NCBI RefSeq assembly: GCF_023701485.1
Contig: NZ_JAMQBK010000073.1
Coordinates: forward strand, 1 to 64,000
From: Aporhodopirellula aestuarii
GTDB taxonomy: Bacteria; Planctomycetota; Planctomycetia; Pirellulales; Pirellulaceae
Direction of reading: 5' to 3'
DNA: 64,000 bases
Part shown: one piece after another, positions 1 through 8,308 of the stretch
Position numbering within the stretch: the stretch's first letter is position 1
Layout: each line of letters begins with the position of its first letter
The notes under the pieces: generated by a model
What the model saw: only the letters and a program-made list of their open reading frames with translations
What the model was told of the DNA's origin: nothing
Databases searched by the model: none
Translations under genes and position numbers: made by a program

Positions 1-76
1 CGTCGGGATAGTTCCGCAAGGGTTGCAGACGCAGAGCGACGACGAAGATAGGCGGCCATGTCACGCCCACGGCTCC

Positions 77-110
77 GAGACCGACCTCTTCTTCCGAAGA
101 GGTCGGTCTC
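77..110. terminator. Perfect 15-bp inverted repeat
   Basis: Arms at 77-91 and 96-110 (starting GAGACCGACC) are perfectly complementary around a 4-nt TTCC loop. It lies about 50 nt past the stop of the minus-strand gene ending at 163, where a transcription terminator is expected. There is no clear T-tract, so a transcript-stabilising hairpin or an intergenic repeat is also possible. Confidence 0.5.
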
Positions 111-162
111 AGGGGGGAACAAGCCGCTTAAGAACGGCGCGGTCTCACGTTTGGGGCGGTCA

Positions 163-1131
163 CTACTTGATCAGACCGCCGAGGGATGGGACGCTTCCTC
201 CCGAGCCCGCATTGCCACCTCCCAGGTTGGCACCTCCCAGATTGCCGCCTCCAAGGTTACCACCTCGTCGATTGCCTCCTCCTCCTCCTGGAACGCCGCC
301 CCCTAGGTTGCCACCCCCGGGAACGCCACCTCCAAGAATGCCACGGCCGGGAATGCCGCTTCCAGGGTTACCGCTTCCGGGATTAGCCGGTCCGCGGTTT
401 CGTCCAGCCTCCGATCCCAAGCCAGGTACGTTGAGGTTGGGGCTGCCCCCTCTGATTCCGGGGACGTCTCCGGATCGATTCGCCGGGCCTCGTGAGGGAG
501 CAGGCGACGAGTCGGCTCCGGGCAAACCGGGGACACGGTTGCTTCGATCATTCAACGATCGACGCATCGATGGCAACGAGTTAGGGTTCTGTGGGAGTTG
601 GGATCGGAGAGAATCCGCGTTTGGTCGTTCCAGCGGATTTGGTCGGCCTTGAGTTGAATTTAAGTCCGCGGGAACTTGAGACGGCGGTGTTGTTCCGCCA
701 GAGCGATTTCGATCCGCTTGACCGTTGCGAGGCATCGTGCGTGGATCTTCAGCACGCGGCGCTCCGGCACGGTCTCGCAATGAACTCTCTGTGCGATTAA
801 GGCGATCGCCGATCGCTTCGGTTTGCGAAGGGAGGTCTGTTGATGGACGGTCCGTTGCGGGACGGTCCGTTGAGGGACGGTCTGTTGATGGACGGTCTGT
901 TGATGGACGGTCTGTTGATGGACGGTCTGTTGAGGGGCGGTCTGTTGAGGGACGGTCTACCGATGGACGGTCTGTTGAAGAACGGTTGGTGCCTTTGTTG
1001 AGAGCGTCCCTTGCGTCGTCCATTGACCGATCAATGCGATCGTTTCCGTTGATCGCCGCCTCTCTGTTTTCACGATTGTCCTGGCGGTCTCTGGAATCAC
1101 GGTCGTCCGAACGTGAATTCAAACCGGGCAA
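163..1131 (-). pseudogene. Low-complexity STDRP/Gly-rich protein, 5' end apparently lost
   Basis: The reading frame encodes about 320 residues of very biased composition. There is an Asp/Arg/Asn-rich start, then about ten tandem five-residue units of the STDRP type, then a Ser/Pro/Asn region, then a Gly-rich tail of GGGN/GGGV type repeats. No enzymatic domain is recognisable. Only a TTG codon at 1131 is available as a start. The frame stays open to a stop at 1213-1215 without any ATG and shows no signal peptide. Immediately upstream lies a transposase remnant with REP-like repeats, so I infer the original 5' end was replaced by that element. It could still be translated from a non-ATG codon. 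Function unknown; such low-complexity secreted or surface proteins are common in planctomycetes. Confidence 0.5.
836..990. repeat. 15-bp coding tandem repeat (STDRP units)
   Basis: On the plus strand the unit reads like GGACGGTCTGTTGAT with small variants, repeated about ten times. It produces the STDRP amino-acid repeats of the minus-strand gene. Unit-to-unit variation is mostly synonymous or single-base. Such an array is prone to slippage and length variation between strains. Confidence 0.8.
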
Positions 1132-1204
1132 ACGAAATTGTCCTCGCGTCGCTCGATCGACTTGTTCACCGAGGTCACGCCCTTGTTCGCCGTCTGCGGG
1201 GAAG

Positions 1205-1225
1205 AAAAGGTGTCAGGACTCTTTT
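1205..1225 (-). repeat. REP-like repeat flanking RAYT remnant, copy 1
   Basis: On the plus strand this 21-mer reads AAAAGGTGTCAGGACTCTTT plus T. It is the exact reverse complement of the two copies at 1572 and 1604, so the RAYT remnant is bracketed by inverted copies. RAYT transposases act on such short palindrome-related sequences. Confidence 0.75.
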
Positions 1226-1570
1226 CTCTTTCTCGGTTCTTTTTTTTGGGCCTTCCACGTGGGCGGAGGATGGATTCGAGGTCGAGGCGACGTGCGATCG
1301 ATTCTACCCAAGTTGACTGTCTAAGGGGGCTGCCTCGGCGAATCGACCATTGGATTAGATCGAGTTCCTTTTCGTCGAGTGGTTCGTTGACTCGCTTGAG
1401 CCGATTGGGCGAACGCGGAATCGGCCATGGTCACAGGAGCCTTGGCAGCGGTTCACTGTTTTGGGACCAGCGGTGCAGGGATCCCCATCACCAGTCCTCT
1501 GCCTTTTCAGCCAACCCTGCTCGCTTCGCATTTCGTTCCACGTAGCGGCACAGGACTAGGAAGTGGGCCG
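1213..1570 (-). pseudogene. REP-associated tyrosine transposase (RAYT, IS200-like), C-terminal remnant
   Basis: One minus-strand frame reads CRYVERNAKRAGLAEKAEDW, stop, WGSLHRW, and later PWPIPRSPNRLKRVNEPL and ESILRPRGRPKKK. These are the hallmark C-terminal segments of Y1-type RAYT transposases (YVERNA, DWRWGSL, WVNEPL, RPRGRPK). Two in-frame TGA codons interrupt it, one where DWRWGS normally has Arg. The N-terminal HUH half with the catalytic Tyr is absent; the sequence starts abruptly next to REP-like repeats. It is therefore a dead fragment. Its insertion probably removed the start of the STDRP gene downstream. Confidence 0.8.
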
Positions 1571-1571
1571 T

Positions 1572-1624
1572 AAAAGAGTCCTGACACCTTTTCTTTGCCT
1601 CGTAAAAGAGTCCTGACACCTTTT
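1572..1624 (+). repeat. REP-like repeat, tandem copies 2 and 3
   Basis: Two copies of the 21-mer (AAAAGAGTCCTGACACC then TTTT) start at 1572 and 1604 as part of a 32-nt tandem unit that also includes CTTTGCC. They are in opposite orientation to the copy at 1205. Confidence 0.75.
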
Positions 1625-1713
1625 CTTTGCCGAACGTCCACGATCACCGGGCACGGACGATTGATCCTCCATTTGATTCCACGCGCAAGCCGTGCTCCGC
1701 GTGCATCGTGTTG

Positions 1714-2163
1714 TTACGTCGCGTCGTCGGCGTCACCAAGTGCATTCTGGGAATGACGTTCAAGAACGTAAAGCCATGCCATCATTGCGGGAACCAGCAA
1801 AAGTACAACAACGTGCCATATTGCCGAAGACGGCCAGTTCATTTGTGCAAGTGATTCTTGCGATCCCCAAACTGAGACCGCTATGTACGATAATGGCACG
1901 GTGAATGCGAGTACAGCCAGTATTGCCATCAGCCCTGAAAACGGGTTGTTCAGTTCACGACGCGTCCACAACGCAAAGGCGATCATGTTGGTTATAACAA
2001 AGCAACCAGCCGGAACTGCGGCAACGAGCAATTGCCGATTCGCGACCAAGAATCCGGCCATCACAATCATCCACGCCGTACCGCCCGCGATGGAACCAAA
2101 CCACGCGCCGGTGTTCCATTGAAATCGCCCTGTACCCAATCGCGGATTTCTTGATGTCTGCAT
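1714..2163 (-). CDS. Small integral membrane protein, unknown function
   Basis: 149 residues from the ATG at 2163; a GTG five codons upstream is an alternative start. Four hydrophobic segments can be seen: roughly GTAWMIVMAGFLVA, LLVAAVPAGCFVI, LMAILAVLAFTVPL and HVVVLLLVPAMMAWL. A hydrophilic acidic tail (GDADDAT) follows. This predicts a four-helix inner-membrane protein with no recognisable enzymatic motif. It stands alone on the minus strand between the transposase remnant and another small membrane protein. Function not recognised. Confidence 0.6.
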   Translation of the reverse strand: MQTSRNPRLGTGRFQWNTGAWFGSIAGGTAWMIVMAGFLVANRQLLVAAVPAGCFVITNMIAFALWTRRELNNPFSGLMAILAVLAFTVPLSYIAVSVWGSQESLAQMNWPSSAIWHVVVLLLVPAMMAWLYVLERHSQNALGDADDAT

Positions 2164-2337
2164 AAGTTTCGACTTCACGTGTTGATGGGTTGGTTCAGCG
2201 ACGTAACGTCACGCGTCACCCGGTACGCGCGAAAGATTTTCAACTTCAACACCACCCTACTCGCGTACTCGGGTGCACGCGATTGTTCTGCCTTCTGGTG
2301 AATTTAGGGTAACGGAAGGTCAGCGAGAGTAGGAAAA

Positions 2338-2718
2338 TTACTTCGGATATTCCTTCCTTCGCAGATGAACGTCTAGGTTTGAGGCAATCAGTAGAACTGC
2401 ACAAATCGAAAATAATATTCCAGGTAAAACAAACGCATCTCCCGCGACCTCCTTAGAATCAATGAGGACGGATCTGGACCTAATGTAAAGGAGCAAATTA
2501 AATGACGAATAGGCTCCAAACAAACTTATCGCGAGGGTAAGCCACCGACTGAAAACATCTCCACGCAAGAAATTGATCGCAAGCGCAACGGCTAGCACGA
2601 CTGCGAGTAAAGCAGAAAAACGGAACTGGCCGAATGCCCAACACCGGGCGGCATACCAAGCTATTGCTCCAGCCACGAATAGCGAAACGATTGATATTGA
2701 GAAGGCTTTGGATTGCAT
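2338..2718 (-). CDS. Small integral membrane protein, unknown function
   Basis: 126 residues from ATG 2718; an upstream in-frame start at 2748 would add a short polar extension. Four hydrophobic stretches are visible: SISIVSLFVAGAIAWY, ALLAVVLAVALAINF, WLTLAISLFGAY and VLPGILFSICAVLLIAS. The basic tail ends HLRRKEYPK. The protein is probably membrane-bound with a cytosolic basic C-terminus. The stretch is AT-richer than the phage genes that follow. No family recognised. Confidence 0.6.
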   Translation of the reverse strand: MQSKAFSISIVSLFVAGAIAWYAARCWAFGQFRFSALLAVVLAVALAINFLRGDVFSRWLTLAISLFGAYSSFNLLLYIRSRSVLIDSKEVAGDAFVLPGILFSICAVLLIASNLDVHLRRKEYPK

Positions 2719-2770
2719 TTTATTTAGGCAGAACAAAGTAATTCTCACCGGTTGGAAGCGGTGATAAGTT

Positions 2771-2819
2771 GCAACCGGGGATGTTATCGCCGGTCAACCG
2801 GCGATAACAGGTCGGTTGC
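2771..2819. repeat. Nested inverted repeat at left edge of phage module
   Basis: Inner arms of 13 nt (TGTTATCGCCGGT at 2782-2794 and its complement at 2797-2809) are separated by only 2 nt. They are surrounded by outer arms GCAACC (2771-2776) and GGTTGC (2814-2819). It lies in the gap between the minus-strand membrane protein and the phage head genes. It could be a terminator, an operator, or a mark of the element boundary. The rest of the 305-nt gap holds only a G-tract at about 2874-2883 and the small palindrome below. Confidence 0.7.
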
Positions 2820-2965
2820 GATCGCCAAGTCCGCCTATTAGAGGGGGTGGGCGTGGCGATGTCCACTATTTTTTTGGGGGGGGCGTTCGGTTCGGCGTAG
2901 GGGCAGCCGGTGGGAGGTGAGGGTTGAGGCGAGCGTCTCCCAGAAGTTGCTACTTTTGGACCTCG

Positions 2966-2981
2966 GTCCTATACATAGGAC
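2966..2981. promoter_or_regulatory. Small inverted repeat upstream of phage head operon
   Basis: GTCCTATACATAGGAC has 7-bp perfect arms around AC. It sits about 40 nt before the first phage head gene, where a repressor or activator of the late operon could bind. Binding is inference only. Confidence 0.35.
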
Positions 2982-3023
2982 GGTCGCTCTGGAGTTGTGA
3001 TCGTCGACCGCCATGATGGATTC

Positions 3024-3263
3024 ATGGCGACGATCCAGGAACGCATCGACGAGCTCGAGGCTCACAAAGACGCTCTCATTCTTGAGATGGCGACGGGCAC
3101 GTTCGCGAAACGGACTCGGCAGCGATTTAAGGAGCTCGAGAACTTCGAGCCGGCCAAGATCGTCGCGGTCATCGATCAACGGATCGCTGAACTGCGTGCC
3201 CAGGCCGATCCGACGTATGGCACTCTCGCCGCGGGACGTCGTCTTGGGAGGCTGCGTCGATGA
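3024..3263 (+). CDS. gpW-like phage head-tail joining protein
   Basis: 79 residues, almost entirely helical and charged, beginning MATIQERIDELEAH and ending GRRLGRLRR. Length, helix-helix layout and position directly before a lambda-type portal gene match the gpW family, which plugs the portal after DNA packaging. I chose ATG 3024; a GTG at 2997 would add nine residues. It overlaps the portal start by 4 nt (ATGA), indicating translational coupling. A terminase gene would normally lie upstream and is missing. The family call rests on size, composition and synteny, so it is moderate. Confidence 0.6.
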   Translation: MATIQERIDELEAHKDALILEMATGTFAKRTRQRFKELENFEPAKIVAVIDQRIAELRAQADPTYGTLAAGRRLGRLRR

Positions 3264-5041
3264 GTGGGATGGGGCCGATGATCGATGCGACGGATGTGCT
3301 CCGGGGGCCGGATCCTCGTACGAAGCAAAAGGAGACGCTTGGGCAGCGTTCTCGCCGGGCACTCGATCGAGTCATCATGACGGTGGCTCCGGTTCACGGT
3401 CAGCGCCGCCTCGCTGCGCGGGAGCGGGCTCGGCTCGAGGCTCAGTCGTCGGAGTTTCTTCGTAAGCGAATCAAGGCGCTCGAGTACAGCACGTTGGGAC
3501 ATCCTTCGGTCGCGCCGAATGAGTCGACGGATAAGAAGTGGATCGGCAATCGGCAGTCCAACGATGATCAGTTGCAGGAATCGCTCGTTGAGATGCAGTT
3601 CCGCTCTCGGGAATTGTATCAGGTCAATCCCCACGCCCACGGTGCCGTTGAGAGCCGAGCGAAGTACATCGTCGGCACCGGTTTGTCGTGCCGGCCGTCG
3701 CTGCCAACGTGCAAGCATCTGAGCGATGACCAGTGCAAGGAGTTTGTGAGCACTTGCAAGCGTGCGTACAAACGGTGGAGTGACCGCGGGGTCGATCGAC
3801 GCCGGCGGTTGAGTCTGCCGGCGATGCAGCGTCTCGCGGCGAAGACGTACTCGATCTACGGGGAGGCGTTCTTCGTCTTCCGGGAGGCCCCGTTCTCGGG
3901 TCCATGCGGGTTAACGGTCGAAGAGATCCATCCGATGCGGGTGGAAACGCCGCCGGAATTTTTTACAGACGACAACGTCCGGATGGGGATCCGGTACGAC
4001 GAGAATGACCAAATCGTCGGGTATTACATTCGCAAAGCGAACGTCAAGTTCCGCCGCGGTGCCGATTCTGACTATGACTTCATGCCTCGATTCAACGAGG
4101 CCGGTCAAGAGCAGATGGTGCACGTGTTCGAACCGTGCCTGCCCGATCGATCTCGAGGGATCCCGTGGCTGTGTGCCGCGTTCTCGTTCATCAAGTTGAT
4201 CGACGATTTCCACGAATCGGAATTAATCGGCAAACAGATCGAAGCGTGCTTCGGTGTCGTCGTCAAACGCGGATCGAGCAACAAGGTCTCGCCGTACACG
4301 ATTCACGACGGTGAGGGGTCATCATCAAGCGGCATGCCTTTCGAGGACCTGTACCCGGCGATGGTGCAGGAGATCGGCGAGAACGATGACATCGTCAAAG
4401 TCGACCCGTCGCGTCCCGGTGGAAACTTTGCTCCGTTCATCGAAGCGTCTCTGCGTGCGGTCTCGGCGGCGCTGGATCATCCGTACGAGTTGATCGCCAA
4501 GAACTTCTTCCGCACCACGTATTCGTCCGGGCGCCTCGCGATGCTGGACGGTCGGTTGTCGTTCGACATCGGCCGGCAACCCCTGACGCATCAATTGCTC
4601 GGACCGATGCATCGCCGGTTCATCGGTTCGTGTTTCTTCCACGGTGTGTTCGATGCCATTTGCGACATGATCCATTACGCCGCATGCCGCCAAGACTTTG
4701 AGGACCACGCCTGGGGCGGGACTCAACAGGGCGTGATCGATCCGCAGAAGGAAACCGGTGCCAACGAGACGGCACTCGAGACGGACCAAACCACGCTCGC
4801 GGATATCCACGCCGACAAGAACGGCGATTGGGAGGACGTGAAGGAACAACGACACCTCGAGCGAGTCCGTGAGATTCATCTCCGCATCGAAGAGGAAGTA
4901 CTCGAGCGGGACCTGCGTCGCCAACACGGGTTGCCGGATCGGATCAAGGATGAGCAGGGCAAGGGCGAAACCGTTCCGGCCGGATCCACCGCCACCGATT
5001 CCAACGCCACCGATGACGACGAAGAGGACGACTACGAATGA
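3260..5041 (+). CDS. Phage portal protein, lambda family
   Basis: 593 residues. The portal forms the dodecameric ring at one capsid vertex through which DNA enters and leaves and to which the tail is attached. Features fitting lambda gpB-like portals are the N-terminal basic region, a conserved block around NPHAHGAVESRAKYIVGTGL, the block GEAFFVFREAP, the block EIHPMRVETP and the block YSSGRLAMLDGRLSFD. The C-terminus is acidic (DDDEEDDYE). It overlaps gpW upstream and the protease gene downstream by 4 nt each, so the three genes form one coupled translation unit. The frame appears intact. Confidence 0.88.
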   Translation: MSGMGPMIDATDVLRGPDPRTKQKETLGQRSRRALDRVIMTVAPVHGQRRLAARERARLEAQSSEFLRKRIKALEYSTLGHPSVAPNESTDKKWIGNRQSNDDQLQESLVEMQFRSRELYQVNPHAHGAVESRAKYIVGTGLSCRPSLPTCKHLSDDQCKEFVSTCKRAYKRWSDRGVDRRRRLSLPAMQRLAAKTYSIYGEAFFVFREAPFSGPCGLTVEEIHPMRVETPPEFFTDDNVRMGIRYDENDQIVGYYIRKANVKFRRGADSDYDFMPRFNEAGQEQMVHVFEPCLPDRSRGIPWLCAAFSFIKLIDDFHESELIGKQIEACFGVVVKRGSSNKVSPYTIHDGEGSSSSGMPFEDLYPAMVQEIGENDDIVKVDPSRPGGNFAPFIEASLRAVSAALDHPYELIAKNFFRTTYSSGRLAMLDGRLSFDIGRQPLTHQLLGPMHRRFIGSCFFHGVFDAICDMIHYAACRQDFEDHAWGGTQQGVIDPQKETGANETALETDQTTLADIHADKNGDWEDVKEQRHLERVREIHLRIEEEVLERDLRRQHGLPDRIKDEQGKGETVPAGSTATDSNATDDDEEDDYE

Positions 5042-6282
5042 CCGTTTCCGCAGTGCCCGAAGTACTCCGCTCCGGTGTCGTCAAAGGTGACGACCAGATC
5101 GGCGTTGATCGTAAAGCCAACATCATCCGTGGGTTCGTTGTTGCCGAAGAGGGGAGATTCAAATCGGCCGGCCGCGGTGAGTTCGATCTCGCGGGGCTGC
5201 AGAAGATCGTCGATCTCGGCAACGCCCAAGCCGACGGCGTCCGTCAACGGTTTCAGCATCCGAGCCTGAGTGACGACGGCCTCGGTACGTTCACCGGTCG
5301 CGCGAAGAACTTCCGGCTCGATCGACGTGACAACCGAAACATCGTCCGCGCCGATGCCCACATGGACAAGACCGCTCTCGAGCCAGGTCCACGGGGCGGC
5401 AAGCCGATCGGCGTGTACCTGATGGATCTCGCCGAGTCGGATCCGGGGGCACTTCAAACCTCGGTCGCAATCAAGACCGACAAGTTGATGAGAGAGAACG
5501 ACGCCGACGGCAACCGTCAACCGCCGCTGTGGTACCCGACCGAGTTGCAAGCGAGCGACTGGGTCGATCGAGGTGACGCGGTGCATGGCGATTTGCTGTC
5601 GGAAGATTCACTCGATGGATTCCTCGAGGGCAGCGGTCGACGCTTGCCTTCAAAACTGGTGATCGTTTTCGATCAATACCTCTCCCAAGTCTTCCCGGAC
5701 GCTGATCGCGAGTTCCTGGAAACACGATTGAACGGACTCCGCGATCGGATTTTGAGTGATCGGTTTGGTGCCGATGACGATCAATTGAACCCTTCCCCTG
5801 ACGGAGAAAATGAAGTGGATAAAGACACCCAAGAAGCGCTCGCGAAGACGAACGCAGCAATCGAAAATCTCGGCAAGTCGTTCGACGAGAAGTTGTCGAA
5901 GCTCGCCGATGTCATCGAAGGCGATCGCAAGGAACGTCAAGAGCTCGCCGCCGGCGAAAAGCGATCCAAGGAGATCGTTGCGTTGTGCAGTGTCGCCGGC
6001 GTGGACGCCGCGTCGTATCTGTCCAACTCGGCACTCTCGGCCGATGCGGTGAAGGATGACTTGTTCCAAAAGATGGCGAAAGCGGGCGGTCGCCTGAGTG
6101 CCACCGAAACGAACGACGAGTCCAACGGTCCCCAGGGCGGAAAGAGTGTCGAGCAAAAGGCCTACGACAAACTCGGCGAAGAGTGGGACGCGATGGAAGA
6201 AACCATGCTCGCGGCGAAGTACCCGCGCGATGAGTGGATTCGGGATACCGGCAAGGATCGGGGGATTGTTGTTGGTTGCTAG
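5038..6282 (+). CDS. Prohead maturation protease with C-terminal scaffold region
   Basis: 414 residues. The N-terminal about 210 residues look like a phage head-maturation protease: start VLRSGVVKGDDQIGVDRKAN, then HPSLSDDGLGTFTGRAKNF, then GVYLMDLAESDPGALQTSVA. The C-terminal half is helical and acidic (EALAKTNAAIENLGKSF through KERQELAAGEK), as in scaffold proteins. In lambda the scaffold Nu3 is made from an internal start within the protease gene C. Here an in-frame GTG at 5815 is preceded by GGAG at 5803, giving a comparable possibility. The gene starts within the portal stop codon. The protease class is inferred from synteny; I could not assign the catalytic residues confidently. Confidence 0.7.
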   Translation: MTVSAVPEVLRSGVVKGDDQIGVDRKANIIRGFVVAEEGRFKSAGRGEFDLAGLQKIVDLGNAQADGVRQRFQHPSLSDDGLGTFTGRAKNFRLDRRDNRNIVRADAHMDKTALEPGPRGGKPIGVYLMDLAESDPGALQTSVAIKTDKLMRENDADGNRQPPLWYPTELQASDWVDRGDAVHGDLLSEDSLDGFLEGSGRRLPSKLVIVFDQYLSQVFPDADREFLETRLNGLRDRILSDRFGADDDQLNPSPDGENEVDKDTQEALAKTNAAIENLGKSFDEKLSKLADVIEGDRKERQELAAGEKRSKEIVALCSVAGVDAASYLSNSALSADAVKDDLFQKMAKAGGRLSATETNDESNGPQGGKSVEQKAYDKLGEEWDAMEETMLAAKYPRDEWIRDTGKDRGIVVGC

Positions 6283-6368
6283 GCGTTAGCTGTTAGCCGT
6301 TAGCCGTTAGCTGCTAGTTGCTAGTTGCTAGTTGCTAGTTGGGGGACGTTTGGGAACGGGAAAACGAC

Positions 6369-6479
6369 TTCACCCTCCCTCCGGGAGGGTCGAGCGAAGC
6401 GAGGGGAGGGCTGGGGGGAAATCAGTGCTGAGCCCTCCCCGGCCCGAAACGGGCCGACCCTCCCGGAGGGAGGGTGAAG
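6369..6479. repeat. Intergenic palindromic repeat, copy A (both halves)
   Basis: Half 1 (6369-6410) begins TTCACCCTCCCT and contains GAGCGAAGCGAGG. Half 2 (6430-6479) contains CCTCCCCGGCCCG...CGGGCCGACCCTCCCGG and ends AGGGTGAAG. Both halves are strongly self-complementary. Related copies lie at 7085, 8208 and 12553. The remainder of this 350-nt gene-free gap is filled with TTAGCTG/TAGTTGC micro-repeats (6286-6340) and unremarkable sequence. Confidence 0.85.
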
Positions 6480-6634
6480 TAAGGCTGAAGTTCTTTTTGA
6501 GGAGTCAATCCGATTTAGCAAGATCCACTCACACTCGTCGTTGGTCCGAGGGGCCCGCGTTTAACACGTTTCTTAGTACGAAGCTAAAAGCTCATCGCTA
6601 ATAGCTCACCGCTTTTTTATCCAAAGGAAAAATC

Positions 6635-7072
6635 ATGGCCGCCGACACAACACAAGACCAACTCATCGACATGACCGGCGGTGAGGGTGGTCTCTCCGCC
6701 GCTCCCGTACTCGCCGCCAAAGTGATCCCGCACGGAACGATGGTGTTCAAGGATGCGGCGAGTGGGCACGCAACGCCAACCATCTCCGCCGCTGCCAACC
6801 GTTTCATGGGGATCTCCCACGAACGCGTTGACAACGGTGCGGGCGGCAACGGAGCTCGGGACGTCGAGTTCTACATTCAGCATCGCTTCATCTTGCCACA
6901 GGACGGCAACATCACGCAGGCGGATGTCGGAAAGCGTGCCCACGCCAAGGGCAACTATCAAATCACGAAGACCGAGACGGATCTGCCGTATGTCGGCACG
7001 ATCGAGAAGTTCATCAGCGCGACGAAAGTCATGGTGAAGATCGACTTCGACGTTCCGACGCCATCGGTATAG
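6635..7072 (+). CDS. Capsid decoration/stabilisation protein (lambda gpD-like position)
   Basis: 145 residues. It begins MAADTTQDQLIDMTGG, is rich in Ala, Gly, Thr and beta-strand-like segments, and ends KIDFDVPTPSV. The order portal, protease/scaffold, small beta protein, major capsid is that of lambda B-C-D-E, so a trimeric decoration protein that binds the expanded capsid surface is the best reading. Similar short proteins (DUF2190-like) occupy this slot in many prophages. A good Shine-Dalgarno (AAAGGAAAA) precedes the ATG. The assignment is positional and by size. Confidence 0.6.
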   Translation: MAADTTQDQLIDMTGGEGGLSAAPVLAAKVIPHGTMVFKDAASGHATPTISAAANRFMGISHERVDNGAGGNGARDVEFYIQHRFILPQDGNITQADVGKRAHAKGNYQITKTETDLPYVGTIEKFISATKVMVKIDFDVPTPSV

Positions 7073-7084
7073 GAATTGGTGTCT

Positions 7085-7133
7085 GACCCTCCCCGGCCCG
7101 AAGCGGGCCGACCCTCCCGAAGGGAGGGTGAAG
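7085..7133. repeat. Intergenic palindromic repeat, copy B (half 2 only)
   Basis: Contains CCTCCCCGGCCCGAAGCG and then GGGCCGACCCTCCCG, ending AGGGTGAAG. It matches the second half of copy A. It is followed by GCTAATGGCTCAACGCTAAC-type micro-repeats up to the capsid gene. Confidence 0.85.
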
Positions 7134-7215
7134 AATTGATAGATCACCTCACTCAACCAAACGCTAATGGCTCAACGCTAACAGCTAACCGCTTTTTCTC
7201 AAAGGAAGAATATCC

Positions 7216-8166
7216 ATGGCTATCGTGCAAAACGCTCTCTACGCCAACGTCGCACAGAAAGTGCGTCACCGCGTCGAGACGCAGCTCGAGAACTTCACCG
7301 ACATCGTCCCCGATCTCTGCATGACTGTGCCGAGTGATACGGACATCGAAGAGTACGACTGGATGGGCGCGATGCCCACCGTGGTCGAGTGGCTCGGCGA
7401 TCAGACGTTCAGTCAGATCCGCTCGGCCGGCCACACCCTTCGCAACCGCGATTGGGTCAATGGTATCCGATTGCCGAAGAAGAAGATCGACGACGGAAAG
7501 ACCGGCTACTTCGACAACCTTGCCGATCGTCTCGCCGGCACGTTCCGGAAACACCCCTCGGGGTTGTTGCTCGACATGATGGCGGAACTCGAGACGATCG
7601 AATGTTTCGACGGGCAACCGTTCTTCGACACCGATCACGAGTTCGGCGATTCGGGACTTCAGAGCAACCTCGTCACCGTCGAGATCGCGGACGTCGACAA
7701 CCCGACGCTCACCGAGATCCGGGAAGCGGTGCACGCGGTTTTGAAGAACATGCTCACCTACCGAAACGATCGCGGTGAGTTGTACACGTTCCCGACCGCG
7801 CAACCGTTCGAAGGGGTGACGATCTATTGTTCCCTCGACGATTGGGAGTTGTTCAACGAGGCGTTCACGTCGGCGTTGAAGATCACGGTCGAAGGCAGCG
7901 TCAACGGCGTGACGAACAACTACACGTTGGTCAATCCGACGATCGTCCCGTTGATCGGTCAATCGAGCGGCTACTTCGACGTGTACCGATCCGAAGGTGA
8001 CGCGAAACCGTTCGTGTTCCAGGATCGCCAAAAAGTCCGGATCGGTGACAAGTTTGTTACCGACGTGTTGGAGAAGGACATCGTGATCGGCGGCAACGCT
8101 CGATACGCGATTGGTCCGATGCTGTGGTGGCTCGCGACTCGCTGCAAGTGGGCACAAGAAGCGTAG
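7216..8166 (+). CDS. Major capsid protein (Mu gpT-like major head subunit)
   Basis: 316 residues, starting MAIVQNALYANVAQKVRHRV after an AAAGGAAG ribosome-binding site. Length and sequence style (WLGDQTFSQIRSAGHTLRNRDW, KHPSGLLLDMMAELETIECF, YFDVYRSEGDAKPFVFQDRQ) resemble Mu-type major head subunits such as gpT, which form the icosahedral shell. It follows the decoration gene, as expected. The last residues are WWLATRCKWAQEA. Codon usage is like that of the neighbouring phage genes. Major capsid is highly likely from order and length; the exact fold family is less certain. Confidence 0.8.
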   Translation: MAIVQNALYANVAQKVRHRVETQLENFTDIVPDLCMTVPSDTDIEEYDWMGAMPTVVEWLGDQTFSQIRSAGHTLRNRDWVNGIRLPKKKIDDGKTGYFDNLADRLAGTFRKHPSGLLLDMMAELETIECFDGQPFFDTDHEFGDSGLQSNLVTVEIADVDNPTLTEIREAVHAVLKNMLTYRNDRGELYTFPTAQPFEGVTIYCSLDDWELFNEAFTSALKITVEGSVNGVTNNYTLVNPTIVPLIGQSSGYFDVYRSEGDAKPFVFQDRQKVRIGDKFVTDVLEKDIVIGGNARYAIGPMLWWLATRCKWAQEA

Positions 8167-8207
8167 TCGAAGCGATGGGCGACGGTTATGGGGTGGCGTT
8201 CAATGCT

Positions 8208-8257
8208 GAGCCCTCCCCGTCCCGAAGCGGGCCGACCCTCCCGGAGGGAGGGTGAAG
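8208..8257. repeat. Intergenic palindromic repeat, copy C (half 2 only)
   Basis: Same second-half module: GAGCCCTCCCCG, then CGGGCCGACCCTCCCGG, ending AGGGTGAAG. The following AAGATGAACAGG duplication creates spurious ATG codons before the next gene. Confidence 0.85.
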
Positions 8258-8308
8258 ATGAACAGGAAGATGAACAGGATGATAAACACCGATGAAAGGC
8301 AAACCGAA

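Noticed and set aside
7153-8157. 334-codon minus-strand open frame opposite the major capsid gene
   Set aside because: Shadow frame. The capsid gene has a ribosome-binding site, position and composition in its favour.
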